Assembly: GCA_025362495.1 (NCBI GenBank)
Contig: JANYGI010000020.1
Coordinates: 1 to 64,000, forward strand
DNA from: Byssovorax sp.
GTDB lineage: Bacteria; Myxococcota_A; Polyangia; Polyangiales; Polyangiaceae
DNA length: 64,000 nucleotides
Reading direction: 5' to 3'
Shown: piece by piece, positions 21,247 through 29,496 of the stretch
How the letters are laid out: every line of letters begins with the position of its first letter
Position numbering within the stretch: position 1 is the first letter of the stretch
The notes under the pieces: model-generated
Told to the model about the DNA's origin: nothing
The model's input: the letters and a program-made list of their open reading frames with translations, nothing else
Database searches by the model: none
Position numbers and translations under genes: made by a program

Positions 21247-21378
21247 TCACGATCGCGGCGTGGCCGCGGAGGCGATGACCTTGTCCGCCGACGCGGCTGT
21301 GGTGGCGCGCGCGATCCAGCGATCGAGCGTGGCCGGATCCTCGCAGCCTTCGATCTGCGCGCGAGCCGCGGCGCTCAC
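21247..21378 (-). CDS. Very small ORF (43 aa), unknown
   Basis: GTG 21378 overlaps the stop of the upstream frame (GTGA), and the peptide (AQIEGCEDPATLDRWIARA... ASADKVIA) has non-random, helical composition. Its wording is like short C-terminal tails seen on some myxobacterial hypothetical proteins, so it may be a coupled small protein or the displaced end of a longer one. No function can be given. Confidence 0.35.
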   Translation of the reverse strand: MSAAARAQIEGCEDPATLDRWIARATTAASADKVIASAATPRS

Positions 21379-21687
21379 GGTTTACCGGCCTCGAGCTGGC
21401 CGACGTAGGCCTTGCAGGCATTGTAAACAACGCGGTTGACGAAGCCGGGATGGTGGATGAGCTGCATCTCGACAGCGCCGTTCGACGGCTGCGGCCCCGG
21501 GCGGCGCGACGAGATCGGCGACGTCGACCTCGAGAACGGCCGCCACGCGCTCCAACCAGGCGACGGTGGGACTCGCCGTGCCGCCCATCACCCGCCAGAA
21601 ATGCCCTGCCCCGACTCCGCACCGATCGGGCAGGTGCGTGAGCACGATGCCTCGCGCCGCCGCCAGGCTGCGGATCCGATCGGCCAT
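21375..21687 (-). pseudogene. XRE-type helix-turn-helix regulator with a frame break
   Basis: The first ~60 residues (IRSLAAARGIVLTHLPDRCGVGAGHFWRV... SPTVAWLERVAAVLEVDVADLVAP) form a Cro/CI-type HTH. After 'DLVAPPG' the frame turns into Arg/Pro-rich sequence ending at 21382. A +1 change at the CCCC/GGG run (21495-21501) restores a natural continuation (NGAVEMQLIHHPGFVNRVV... VGQLEAGKP) that stops at 21375 and overlaps the GTG of the next small ORF. Either the gene is mutated or one base is wrong in the assembly. Corrected, it is a DNA-binding regulator of about 103 aa. Confidence 0.55.
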
Positions 21688-21718
21688 CGCGCGGTGAGAA
21701 GAGTTGCCAGGGGCAGGC

Positions 21719-22534
21719 TCACCGCGCGCACCGGAACCCGACGTCTTCGGGCCGGCGGCGGGCCTCGCTGGCGCTGCCCATGAGCGGCGGTAGCCGGCGC
21801 TCGTGGGTTCCGTAGGACGCTGTGTCCTGGAAGCCTCGGCCCTTGACGACGATCTCCGGGCAGAGCGGGTGGGACGCCTGGCAGAATGGACTCGTGGTCC
21901 ACTCGGCGACGTTGTCGGACCAGCCCTGGAGCAGCGGGCTCCCCGGCTCGTCTATACTGCAGGTCTCCGCCCGCTCCAGGCACCCCTCGTCGCCGACCCG
22001 TCCCTCTCGGCTCTCTGCCCAGAGGATCGCTGTATCCCATTCATCCTCCGACGGGAGACGGGCCGAGATCCACACACAGAAACTGGCCGCCTCGGGCTGC
22101 GATATGCAATTGATAGGGTGGCGCTCGCGGCTCGGCGCTCCGTAGTTGCACTTTGCCGTGTGGGCCTGAGGCGCAGCGCATTGTCCCGCGTCGACGCAGG
22201 CGCGATACTCACTCACGGGCACCTCGTAGCGATCGATCTCGAACGCCGGGACGTGGACGCTTTGCTCCGGGAGAGGCGTCCCGGGAAACGATATCCTGCT
22301 GACCCTCAGGGTGCTGGCCGCGATCGGGACGACGTCGCGCGTCGGAACATGTGGCGCCGGCGATAGCGCGCGTGCTCCGCTCGCGGCTCCCGCCGGGACC
22401 GCGCCCGCGCGGGGGACCTGTGTCGTCGCCGGTGGCGGCGGTGATCCCTCGCGGGGTGGCTCGCTCCGGCAGCCGAGTCCCAGGAGCGAGATCACGCCCG
22501 CCACGACGTGGACGTCAACGGTGGTATTCCGCAT
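21719..22534 (-). CDS. Lipoprotein with formylglycine-generating-enzyme-like (SUMF1) domain
   Basis: 271 aa from ATG 22534, which gives a signal peptide with lipobox LLGLGC. After a Pro/Ala-rich linker the FGE-sulfatase fold is seen: FEIDRYEVPVSEYRACVDAGQC, HPINCISQPEAASFCVWISARLPSEDEWD, DNVAEWTTS and VVKGRGFQD...PEDVGFRCAR. In myxobacteria such domains are mostly non-enzymatic modules on surface or kinase-linked proteins. The paired active-site cysteines of true FGE are not clearly in place, so catalysis is doubtful. Confidence 0.8.
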   Translation of the reverse strand: MRNTTVDVHVVAGVISLLGLGCRSEPPREGSPPPPATTQVPRAGAVPAGAASGARALSPAPHVPTRDVVPIAASTLRVSRISFPGTPLPEQSVHVPAFEIDRYEVPVSEYRACVDAGQCAAPQAHTAKCNYGAPSRERHPINCISQPEAASFCVWISARLPSEDEWDTAILWAESREGRVGDEGCLERAETCSIDEPGSPLLQGWSDNVAEWTTSPFCQASHPLCPEIVVKGRGFQDTASYGTHERRLPPLMGSASEARRRPEDVGFRCAR

Positions 22535-22654
22535 GATGCGTGCGGGCCGGGGACTCCGCGGTAGGTGATCCAGAGCGTTGATGCCGAGTGGCTCGGCGCG
22601 GCGTGGTCCGCGCCTCGTCTTCACCGAGCCCCCGGGGCGGGGCCCGCCTCCCGC

Positions 22655-23719
22655 TCACTGGGCCTTGTTGCAGAACCCGTTCACGCAGACCTGGAAGCCC
22701 TGCGAAGGATAGTAATACTGCCAGAGGAAGCACATCTCGTCGTTGAAGCCCTCGCCGAACGTCACGGGGTTTGGCGTGGTGTTGTTCCACGTGCACTCGA
22801 AGGCGAGGCCCTTGGCGCTCAGGCTGCTGTTGCCGTTCTTCGGAAAATCGAGGGCCGGCGTGAACAGCTCGACGGGCGGGTCGGACCAGCTCTTGCCGTC
22901 GGCGACCTGCACCCGGTTCGGATCGGTGGCGCTGCCGCCGTACCAGACCCGCATCTCGGTGCCGAGCTGGTGCTGGTGCGTGGTGAGCGCGAAGGTCCTG
23001 GTGCCGGCGAGCGCGTTCTGGAAGAGCACGCCGGTGTCGGCGGTGCCGTTGGCGGGGATGTTGATGGTCGTCGTGCCCCAGAAGGCGAGATCGCTCTTCG
23101 TGACCTTGGTGCTGAGTGGCACGGTGTCGAACGAGATCTTGCCCATGACGCTGAGGGGGAACTGCGTCGTGTCGATGTAGTGCATCTCGATCTTCACCAT
23201 CTGGTGGGGCGGGATCTCGAAGCCGACCGGGGTGCCGTTCTCGTCGGTGGGGAACTCGAGCTTGGCCTGGGGCTGCTGGGCGATGAAGATCGGGTGTTCG
23301 CCGTTCAGGATGCCGCTGAAAGGCTGGCAGTCCTTCGGGACGGGATCCTCGACCGTCTTGCTCGAGGTGTAGACGACCATGTGGTGCGACCCGGTGCTGA
23401 GGTCGGCGCGCACCCGGCGAACATAGGCACCCTCGGGGTTATTGAGGTTGACCGTGATGCACTGGGTGTTCTCCTTGCCCGGCTGCACCGTGTCGGGGCT
23501 CATGTTCCGCGCGATGGTGGTGATCGTGGCGCCCGCGTCGAAGTCGCCCGTGCCCGAGGAGGTCGCCGGCCCCGTGCCGCCGGCCCCTGCGCCGCCTGCG
23601 CCGCCCGCGCTGCCGGTGCTGCCCGCGCTCGGGGTGGTGCTCGAGCCGCACGCGGCGGCGAGGCTGAGGAACGGGAGAAGTGAGCTTGCGACGAGAAGCG
23701 CGACCCGTGAAAACTGCAT
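22655..23719 (-). CDS. Lipoprotein related to copper type II ascorbate-dependent monooxygenases
   Basis: 354 aa from ATG 23719 with lipobox LAAAC (C24) and a Gly/Thr-rich linker. The body has the two-domain plan of peptidylglycine/dopamine monooxygenase-like proteins: TGSHHMVVYTS (HH-M copper site), GFEIPPHQMVKIEMHYID and TTHQHQLGTEMRVWYGG, ending in a Cys-rich block (FNDEMCFLWQYYYPSQGFQVCVNGFC). Several candidate copper ligands (HH, HxH, Met) are present. Classical members hydroxylate peptides or catechols; bacterial substrates are unknown. Surface location is inferred from the lipobox. A 3' fragment of a relative lies at 43818-44090. Confidence 0.78.
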   Translation of the reverse strand: MQFSRVALLVASSLLPFLSLAAACGSSTTPSAGSTGSAGGAGGAGAGGTGPATSSGTGDFDAGATITTIARNMSPDTVQPGKENTQCITVNLNNPEGAYVRRVRADLSTGSHHMVVYTSSKTVEDPVPKDCQPFSGILNGEHPIFIAQQPQAKLEFPTDENGTPVGFEIPPHQMVKIEMHYIDTTQFPLSVMGKISFDTVPLSTKVTKSDLAFWGTTTINIPANGTADTGVLFQNALAGTRTFALTTHQHQLGTEMRVWYGGSATDPNRVQVADGKSWSDPPVELFTPALDFPKNGNSSLSAKGLAFECTWNNTTPNPVTFGEGFNDEMCFLWQYYYPSQGFQVCVNGFCNKAQ

Positions 23720-23866
23720 GCTGGGCCTCCTTGGACTGGCCTGCGACTCTAGCGCGCGACGGTCGCCGCGGGAGGGAGATCGTGCAGTCGCCAGCACGGA
23801 TTTGTGCTCGCTCGCAGCGCCCGCGCAAGGAGCGCCGTGTGGCTGCCCTCCTCGCGGCGCCTGCCT

Positions 23867-25021
23867 TCAGCGATAGGCAATCAGCAGCGTCGACACCGAA
23901 TAATTGGGCTCGGTGTGGTTGCCGCCGTTGTAATCGCAGGTCGAGCCCAGGGTGCAGCCCGCGCAGGACATCGCGTCGGGACGACAGGTGTTGTCGTAGG
24001 CCTCGACGTCGTAGGCGACCGTCGCCATGCCGCCGGCGACGTCGCTCGTGATGTCGAGGATCCAGGGCTTCACGTCGGCGCCGGGGCACCAGCCGGCGCG
24101 CGAGTACTTGTAGGTGCCTTGCTGGTTGGGCGCGGCCGTCTTGGCGCAGTCGGTCCGCCAGACCTTCTGTGCGTGCGCCGTCGTCCCGACGGTGAGCGTG
24201 TGTGACTTCGAGCAGAACTCGGCGCAGTTGCCGGCGTTGCCCTGGCCATGGCCCGTGATGAAGCTGCGGAGCGCGTACGACGAGGTGCCCGCGGGAAGAG
24301 TGAGTGTCTGCGAAGGGACGGACATCGCGACCGGCTTCGCGGGATCGCCGTACACCGCAGACCGCATCGTCCACACCGGCATCACGGCGACCGGCAGCGC
24401 GGCCGGGATACCGCCCGTCATCTCGAACTTGGCGGTCAGGAGCCAGCCCCCGCCGTACTGGCTGCCAGGGCCAACCCAGGTATCGATGAAGCCGCGCAGG
24501 GTGAGATCGCCGGACAGGAGCGGCCGGAGATCGGTCACGTCGATGTCCCAGGTCGCGCCCACGTGATAGGGCGTGATGAAGCGCTCGATCTCGATGACCG
24601 TATCCGGGTCTCCACTGGCACCCTTCGCGGTGACGACACCGAGCGTCGCCAGGCGGTCCCAGGGATCGCAGCCGCCCGAGGGGCAGTCGAGCGAGAGATG
24701 GAGGATGATCTTCGAGTACGCGCCCGTGGCCGGGAACGAGGCGGGCGCGTCGACGATGCGCTTGTTGTCGGTGCCCGTGAAGTAAACAGGGGTCTTGTCG
24801 AAGGCCGTCACCATCGCGTCGACGCCCGGGACCGGATCCTTGCCCGCGCTGCTCCCGCCGCTGCCACCGCTGCCGCCCGAGGTCGACGAGCTCGCGCTCG
24901 CCGTCTCCGCGGCCGATGTCCCCGTCGCCGCTGCCGCTGGCTCCCCCGAGCTCCCGCAGGCGGACGCGAAGGCAATCGTGGCAAGGCAAACCGTCGCTGC
25001 AAGAGGGCCGAGAGAGCGCAT
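23867..25021 (-). CDS. Lipoprotein homologous to peptide-N-glycosidase F
   Basis: 384 aa with lipobox at C22 and a Ser/Gly linker. The body follows the PNGase F plan of two beta-sandwich domains: LDCPSGGCDPWDRLATLGVV (N-terminal domain), ITGHGQGNAGNCAEFCSKSH and YKYSRAGWCPGADVKPWILDIT (C-terminal domain). Many paired cysteines are present. PNGase F removes N-linked glycans from asparagine in glycoproteins, so on a predatory or soil bacterium it could help to strip eukaryotic or surface glycoproteins. The acid residues of the active site need alignment before activity is claimed. It is divergent from the CAP gene, sharing a 191-bp promoter region. Confidence 0.82.
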   Translation of the reverse strand: MRSLGPLAATVCLATIAFASACGSSGEPAAAATGTSAAETASASSSTSGGSGGSGGSSAGKDPVPGVDAMVTAFDKTPVYFTGTDNKRIVDAPASFPATGAYSKIILHLSLDCPSGGCDPWDRLATLGVVTAKGASGDPDTVIEIERFITPYHVGATWDIDVTDLRPLLSGDLTLRGFIDTWVGPGSQYGGGWLLTAKFEMTGGIPAALPVAVMPVWTMRSAVYGDPAKPVAMSVPSQTLTLPAGTSSYALRSFITGHGQGNAGNCAEFCSKSHTLTVGTTAHAQKVWRTDCAKTAAPNQQGTYKYSRAGWCPGADVKPWILDITSDVAGGMATVAYDVEAYDNTCRPDAMSCAGCTLGSTCDYNGGNHTEPNYSVSTLLIAYR

Positions 25022-25212
25022 GGAATCTCGTTACCACGGTGCGCGCTCCGCGGCGAACGCCTGGTCCTGGTCGTACGGACAGACCACGTCGGAGCAGGGG
25101 CCTTTGCAGACGGCGCCGACGCACACCTGGGCGCGATCGGACTCGGGATGGGGGCTTTCTCCGGACCGAGCGGCGAATCGATCTTTCGCGAGCGAGCTGA
25201 TAGGCTGCGGCG

Positions 25213-25863
25213 ATGAGATCACGCTTTGCCGGACTCGTGGTGGCTGGGCTCGCGGCGGTGACGATCACCGCGTGCTCCTCGAAAGGCACCGAAACCACAG
25301 GCGGCGGGGCCGGCGGCGCGGGCGGCGCGCCCGGCACGACGTCGGCGACCACCGCATCCACCGGCGCCACGTCCACCGGCGCCACGTCGGCCAGCACCGG
25401 CTCGGGGACCGGTCCCAACGAGGCCGCGCGCGAGGCCTGCGTCGCCAAGATCAACGCGCTCCGCACCACGAAGGGCCTGCCGGCCCTCGCGCGCTGGACC
25501 GAGGTCGAGTCCTGCGTCGATCAGGAGGCGACCGAGGACGAGATGAGCGGCATGGCCCACGGCGCCTGGGGCAGCGGCAAGTACACCTGCAATGGCTCCG
25601 GCCAGAATGAGTGTCTCGGCGCCGGCGCCGCGGGGATCGAGGGTTGCCTCGACTCGATGTGGGGCGAGAAAGATCAGCCGGGCTGCGCGGGCTGCGACGC
25701 CTGCGCCGACGCCTACAACCCGAGCTGCCCGAACTGCGATTTCTACGGGAAGAACACCGGCAACGTCTGCGGACACTACATCAACATGAGCGCCAAGTAC
25801 TTCACCAAGGTGGCTTGTGGCTTCAGCGCTCTCGGCGGCTGGGACGCGATCAACTTCCAGTGA
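25213..25863 (+). CDS. CAP (SCP/PR-1) domain lipoprotein
   Basis: 216 aa with lipobox ITAC (C21), then a Gly/Ala/Thr linker with GATSTGATSA-like repeats. The domain contains CVAKINALRTTKGLPALARW, SGMAHGAWG and the late CAP signature CGHYINMSAKYFTKVACGFS. Many cysteines lie between (CAGCDACADAYNPSCPNC), so the fold is heavily cross-linked. CAP proteins bind sterols, lipids or cell wall; the bacterial role is not known. It ends 8 bp before the convergent kinase gene. Confidence 0.82.
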   Translation: MRSRFAGLVVAGLAAVTITACSSKGTETTGGGAGGAGGAPGTTSATTASTGATSTGATSASTGSGTGPNEAAREACVAKINALRTTKGLPALARWTEVESCVDQEATEDEMSGMAHGAWGSGKYTCNGSGQNECLGAGAAGIEGCLDSMWGEKDQPGCAGCDACADAYNPSCPNCDFYGKNTGNVCGHYINMSAKYFTKVACGFSALGGWDAINFQ

Positions 25864-25871
25864 TCGGGGCC

Positions 25872-27323
25872 TCAACGCCCCATCAGCGCCGGATCGAGCG
25901 GATCCACGGCTTTTGCCGTCGTCGAAGCGGCCTTGACGCGCGGCGGGCGCGCCGACGCTGCGGGCATCGCGCGAGCCGAAGCTGCCCGCCCTCGACTGGC
26001 CTTCTCGATCGGGGATGACGCGGCGGCCGGCGGGCTCGCCGTCGCGACGGCGGAGGGCGGGGCGGTGACGATGGCCGTGGGCGCCGGAGCTGGCGTATCG
26101 ATCGCGGGGATCGCTGCCGCAGTCGGCGTCGCGCTCGTTCCGGACCGCACGGCGAAGAACGCCGCGACCGCCACGACGATCACGGCGACAGCGACGATCG
26201 GAGCGCGCCGCTTCGACGCCACCTCGGTCGTGTCCCGGCCGCGCGTCGTGGTCGCGCGCTCGGCTGCAGGCGCGGGCGGCAGTGTCGCGGCGTCGCCCGC
26301 GACGAGCCCCGCGCGGACCACGCGGCCGATGCGATCGATCGACAGCCGCGAGGCCTCCGACGCGAACGGCGCGAGGGCCTGCGCGAGCTCCGCGATGTCC
26401 TGATAACGCCGCGCCGGATCCTTCTCGAGGCAGCGCAGGATCACCGCGGCGAGGCCCTCCGGCGCGTCGGGGCAGCCTTGTGCGAGCGGCGTCGGCGGGC
26501 TCGCCACGATCTTCGCGCCGATGGCCGCGGCGCTCTCGGCCTCGAACGGCGGCCGCCCGGCGAGCAGCTCGTGCAGCACCGCGCCGAGGGACCAGAGATC
26601 GGCCCGCGCGTCGACGTCCTTCGCGCTGTGGAGCTGCTCGGGCGCCATGTAGAGCGGCGATCCGATCACCGACGACGTCGCTGTCGGGCTTGTTTCTACG
26701 GCATTTCCGGCGTGGCCTACCAGGCTCTTGGCGATCCCGAAATCGAGCACCTTGACGAGCGGCGTGCCGTCGACGCGCGCCGCGAGGAAGAGGTTCGACG
26801 GCTTGAGATCGCGGTGGACGATGCCGAGCGCGTGGGCCTCGGCGAGCACCTCGCCCACCTGCAGCGCGTAGTACACGGCGAGCGACGGGGCGAGGCGACC
26901 GCGATCGTGGAGCACGCGCGCGCGGTCGGAGCCGCTCGCGTACTCCATCACGAGGTACGGCGTGCCGTCGCCGAGCGCGCCCACTTCGAGGATGCGCGCC
27001 ACGTGCTCGCTCGTGAGCTTCGCGACCGCGCGCACCTCGCGGAGGAAGCGCGCCTCGTCGCTCGCGCCCGCGCGGAGCAGGACCTTGATCGCCACGCGGC
27101 GGTCGAGCGTCTCGTCGCGCGCGAGGACGACGACGCCCCTGCCGCCGCGCCCGAGCGCGCGTTCCACGCGGTATTTCCCGCCGATCAGCGTGCCCGGTGC
27201 GAACGACGCTCGCTTGCTCGCGAGCGGCGCGCCGGGCTCGGTCAGCGTCGCTTCGATCGTCGCGAGCTCGCTCTCGACGGCGGCGGCGTCGCGCGGTCTG
27301 CCCTCGGGATCCTTGCGCAGCAT
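25872..27323 (-). CDS. Ser/Thr protein kinase, probably 5'-truncated tandem kinase
   Basis: 483 aa from ATG 27323. The main kinase domain is complete: GRGGRG loop (58-63), K80, HRDLKPSN (D172), DFG (D194) and GSPLYMAPEQ. It is followed by one transmembrane helix (APIVAVAVIVVAVAAFFAV) and a Pro/Ala/Thr-rich tail of ~100 residues. The first ~25 residues (LLRTMLRKDPEGRP... VESELATIE) match the last helix of another kinase domain, so the gene looks like the 3' part of a tandem-kinase gene whose first domain is gone. The frame runs on to an ATG at 27479, but that extension is out-of-frame code of the gene opposite. Confidence 0.8.
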   Translation of the reverse strand: MLRKDPEGRPRDAAAVESELATIEATLTEPGAPLASKRASFAPGTLIGGKYRVERALGRGGRGVVVLARDETLDRRVAIKVLLRAGASDEARFLREVRAVAKLTSEHVARILEVGALGDGTPYLVMEYASGSDRARVLHDRGRLAPSLAVYYALQVGEVLAEAHALGIVHRDLKPSNLFLAARVDGTPLVKVLDFGIAKSLVGHAGNAVETSPTATSSVIGSPLYMAPEQLHSAKDVDARADLWSLGAVLHELLAGRPPFEAESAAAIGAKIVASPPTPLAQGCPDAPEGLAAVILRCLEKDPARRYQDIAELAQALAPFASEASRLSIDRIGRVVRAGLVAGDAATLPPAPAAERATTTRGRDTTEVASKRRAPIVAVAVIVVAVAAFFAVRSGTSATPTAAAIPAIDTPAPAPTAIVTAPPSAVATASPPAAASSPIEKASRGRAASARAMPAASARPPRVKAASTTAKAVDPLDPALMGR

Positions 27324-27344
27324 CGTCCGCAGCAGCGCTTCGCG

Positions 27345-27920
27345 GCGACGGTGGCCGGAGAGGTGGTGTGGCGGACGACGCTGGTCTTCAAGGAGGCCAC
27401 GCGGCAAAGCGTCCTCGCGAAGCAGACCAGCAATGGACTCGACACGCGGACCTGCGGCAGCATCCGTTGCACGTATCATCTCAACACCCAGGGCGGGTTC
27501 GTCTCCGGGCCGGGCGGTTTCGCCGGGATCGCCTGGAGCGACGGCATGCAGCTCGGGATCCGCATGTTCGGCGGCCCGCGCGCCGGCGGAGGCGGCCTCT
27601 TCGTCATCGGGCCTTCCAGCTCGGCGCGGGTGTGGGGCCCGCTCTGGCTCGGCGGCTCGCTCCTCGTCGGCGCAGCAGGCCAGTCGGGCGATGGAACGGT
27701 CACGCCCGAGTCACCGTATCAAGACACCTCGGGGCAGGGGTTGCGACCGGGCATGAGCCAGTCGCTCGGCGTCGCGTTCGGGGCCTCGGCCGAGGTCAGC
27801 TTCGCGGTGATGGAGCGCCCGACGACGTCGCTCCGCATCCAGCTCATGCCGCTGTTCCTGGTCGGGTCCAACGGCTCGGCGCTCTCGCTCCCGTTCGGCC
27901 TCGCCTACCGCTGGAACTGA
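27345..27920 (+). pseudogene. 3' part of a beta-barrel outer-membrane-type protein
   Basis: From about 27345 the plus strand reads as a plausible protein end of ~190 residues with alternating Gly/aromatic strands (MQLGIRMFGGPRAGGGGLFV, VWGPLWLGGSLLVG, TTSLRIQLMPLFLVG) and the final LPFGLAYRWN, ending in an aromatic-position pattern like outer-membrane barrels. There is no signal peptide and no good start; upstream, the frame is antisense kinase sequence. It is therefore called a 5'-deleted remnant, facing a kinase gene cut at the same point. The 3' end overlaps the convergent metallo-hydrolase by 16 bp. Confidence 0.6.
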
Positions 27921-28885
27921 GCCTCTGGGCCGCGCCTCGACTCGCCTGCGGGGCGCGGCACGAGCACCCGCTGCTCGCCCTGCGTGAGCACCTGGAGCGT
28001 CGGCGCGGCGAGGCGGTGCGCCGCGGCGGCCGTGCGCAGCGCGGCGAGGGCGTCGCCCGGCGCGTCGTCGGAGTTGATGAACGTGTCGAAGTGGATTGGC
28101 ACGAAGAAGCGGGCCTTGAGCTCCAGGAAGATCCGCGTGGCCTCCTCGGGATCGACGTGCCGGTCCTCCATGTGAGCGCGCGGCTGGATCGGCGCGATCG
28201 GGAGGAGCGCGAGATCGATCGACGGGAAGCGCGCCGCCGTCGCGGCCACGTCGTCGTGGTTGTAGGCCGTGTCGCCGCCGAAGTAGACGGTGAGCCCGTG
28301 ATATTCAATCACGTACCCGGTGAAGCTCCGGTCCATCCAGTCGCGATCGATGCCATAGCGAAACCCGCTGTGCTGCACGGGCACGGCGGTGACGCGGAGC
28401 CCGCCCGACTCCCAGGTCGACCACGTCGGCAGCTCGATCGATTCAAACGGGTAATCGGGCACGTAGACCAGGCCTTTCTGCGGCACGATCAACGTTCCAA
28501 TCTTGCGCTCCAGCAGCGAGAGCGAGCCCAGCGACAGGTGATCGAAGTGCAGGTGCGAGATCAGCGCGACGTCGACCCGCGGCACGTTCTCGACGTCGAT
28601 CCCGGGCTCGACCAGGCGCCGCGAGACCTGGCCAATGGTCGAGGTGAACACCGGATCGGTGAGGATCAGCTTGTCATCCATCTGCAGCAGCACCGTCGCG
28701 TGGCCCACCCAGAGCACCGCGAGCCGCGCGTCGGCCCGGAATGGCCGGGTGATCTTGTGCGGCACCTTCGCCGGCGTGGAGAACAGCGCCGAGAGCGTGG
28801 GCAGCGCGATCGTCGCGGGGAAGGCGCACGACGCCGCGGAGAGCAGCGACAGCGAGGCGGCGAGCCGGAGAGCGCGCGGGATCAT
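27905..28885 (-). CDS. Metallo-beta-lactamase-fold hydrolase (UlaG / NAPE-PLD type), lipoprotein
   Basis: 326 aa from ATG 28885, giving a lipobox LSAASC (C20). The zinc site is HLHFDH (H111, H113, D115, H116), with HSGFRYG, TVYFGGDTAYN and FVPIHFDTF supplying later ligands. The wording is that of the NAPE-PLD/RomA-like family, zinc phosphodiesterases or hydrolases that in some cases act on phospholipid derivatives. The substrate here is unknown. It lies 2 bp after the gene at 28888, so the two share a transcript. Confidence 0.85.
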   Translation of the reverse strand: MIPRALRLAASLSLLSAASCAFPATIALPTLSALFSTPAKVPHKITRPFRADARLAVLWVGHATVLLQMDDKLILTDPVFTSTIGQVSRRLVEPGIDVENVPRVDVALISHLHFDHLSLGSLSLLERKIGTLIVPQKGLVYVPDYPFESIELPTWSTWESGGLRVTAVPVQHSGFRYGIDRDWMDRSFTGYVIEYHGLTVYFGGDTAYNHDDVAATAARFPSIDLALLPIAPIQPRAHMEDRHVDPEEATRIFLELKARFFVPIHFDTFINSDDAPGDALAALRTAAAAHRLAAPTLQVLTQGEQRVLVPRPAGESRRGPEAQFQR

Positions 28886-28887
28886 GC

Positions 28888-29478
28888 TCAGAACACCCGG
28901 AGCGAGAGCGTGACTGTCGTGGAGCGGAGAGCCCCTGTCGGGCAGTACGTGACCTCGGCGCCGACGAAGCCATAGAGCACGTACACACCCGCCGACGCCG
29001 CCGCGCCGAGGTGATGATCGAAATGGAGCAGCGAGGCGCCGAGCGAGGTCGAGAGATATTCTCCCTTCGACACCAGCGGGAAATAGCTGCGCAGGCCCCC
29101 GCGAAAGAGCCAGTGCTCGGCGAACGTTCCAGATTTGCTCAGGTATTCGGGCGAGAAGAACAGCTCCAGCGAGCCCGAATGGCGCACCACCGGCTCGGCG
29201 ATCAGGCTCCGCCACGGAGAGAGCTTGCGGTTGATGCCGAACGAGTAGAGGAGGGGAGTCACCTGCCAGCGCATCCCCGCGTACACCGACGAGCCATCCG
29301 CGATCAGCTCCGGGCTGGGCACGAGCTGGAGCGCCGCCCAGGGCAGGGTGGGATGGATGCCCGACGGCGTGGCCTCGCCGGCCGGCGCCGCAAACGCCGC
29401 TCGCGACGAGGCCAGCAGCGTGGCAGTCGCGGCGATCGCCAGCGCCGCCCGCAGCGGGGAAGGGAATACCGGCATCAC
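28888..29478 (-). CDS. Exported beta-rich protein, unknown function
   Basis: 196 aa with a Sec signal peptide (AALAIAATATLLASSRAAFA-A). The mature part is rich in alternating hydrophobic/polar strands and ends ...VTLSLRVF with a C-terminal Phe, as outer-membrane barrels do. I do not recognise the family. It is co-transcribed with the metallo-hydrolase downstream (2-bp gap). The two might form an outer-membrane/periplasm pair, but that is inference. Confidence 0.65.
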   Translation of the reverse strand: MMPVFPSPLRAALAIAATATLLASSRAAFAAPAGEATPSGIHPTLPWAALQLVPSPELIADGSSVYAGMRWQVTPLLYSFGINRKLSPWRSLIAEPVVRHSGSLELFFSPEYLSKSGTFAEHWLFRGGLRSYFPLVSKGEYLSTSLGASLLHFDHHLGAAASAGVYVLYGFVGAEVTYCPTGALRSTTVTLSLRVF

Positions 29479-29496
29479 CCGCCGTGGACCATGGGA

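Noticed and set aside
25213..25440. GCCACGTC-type repeats in the CAP gene as a regulatory repeat
   Set aside because: They encode the GATS/TGATS linker after the lipobox, a normal feature of myxobacterial lipoproteins.
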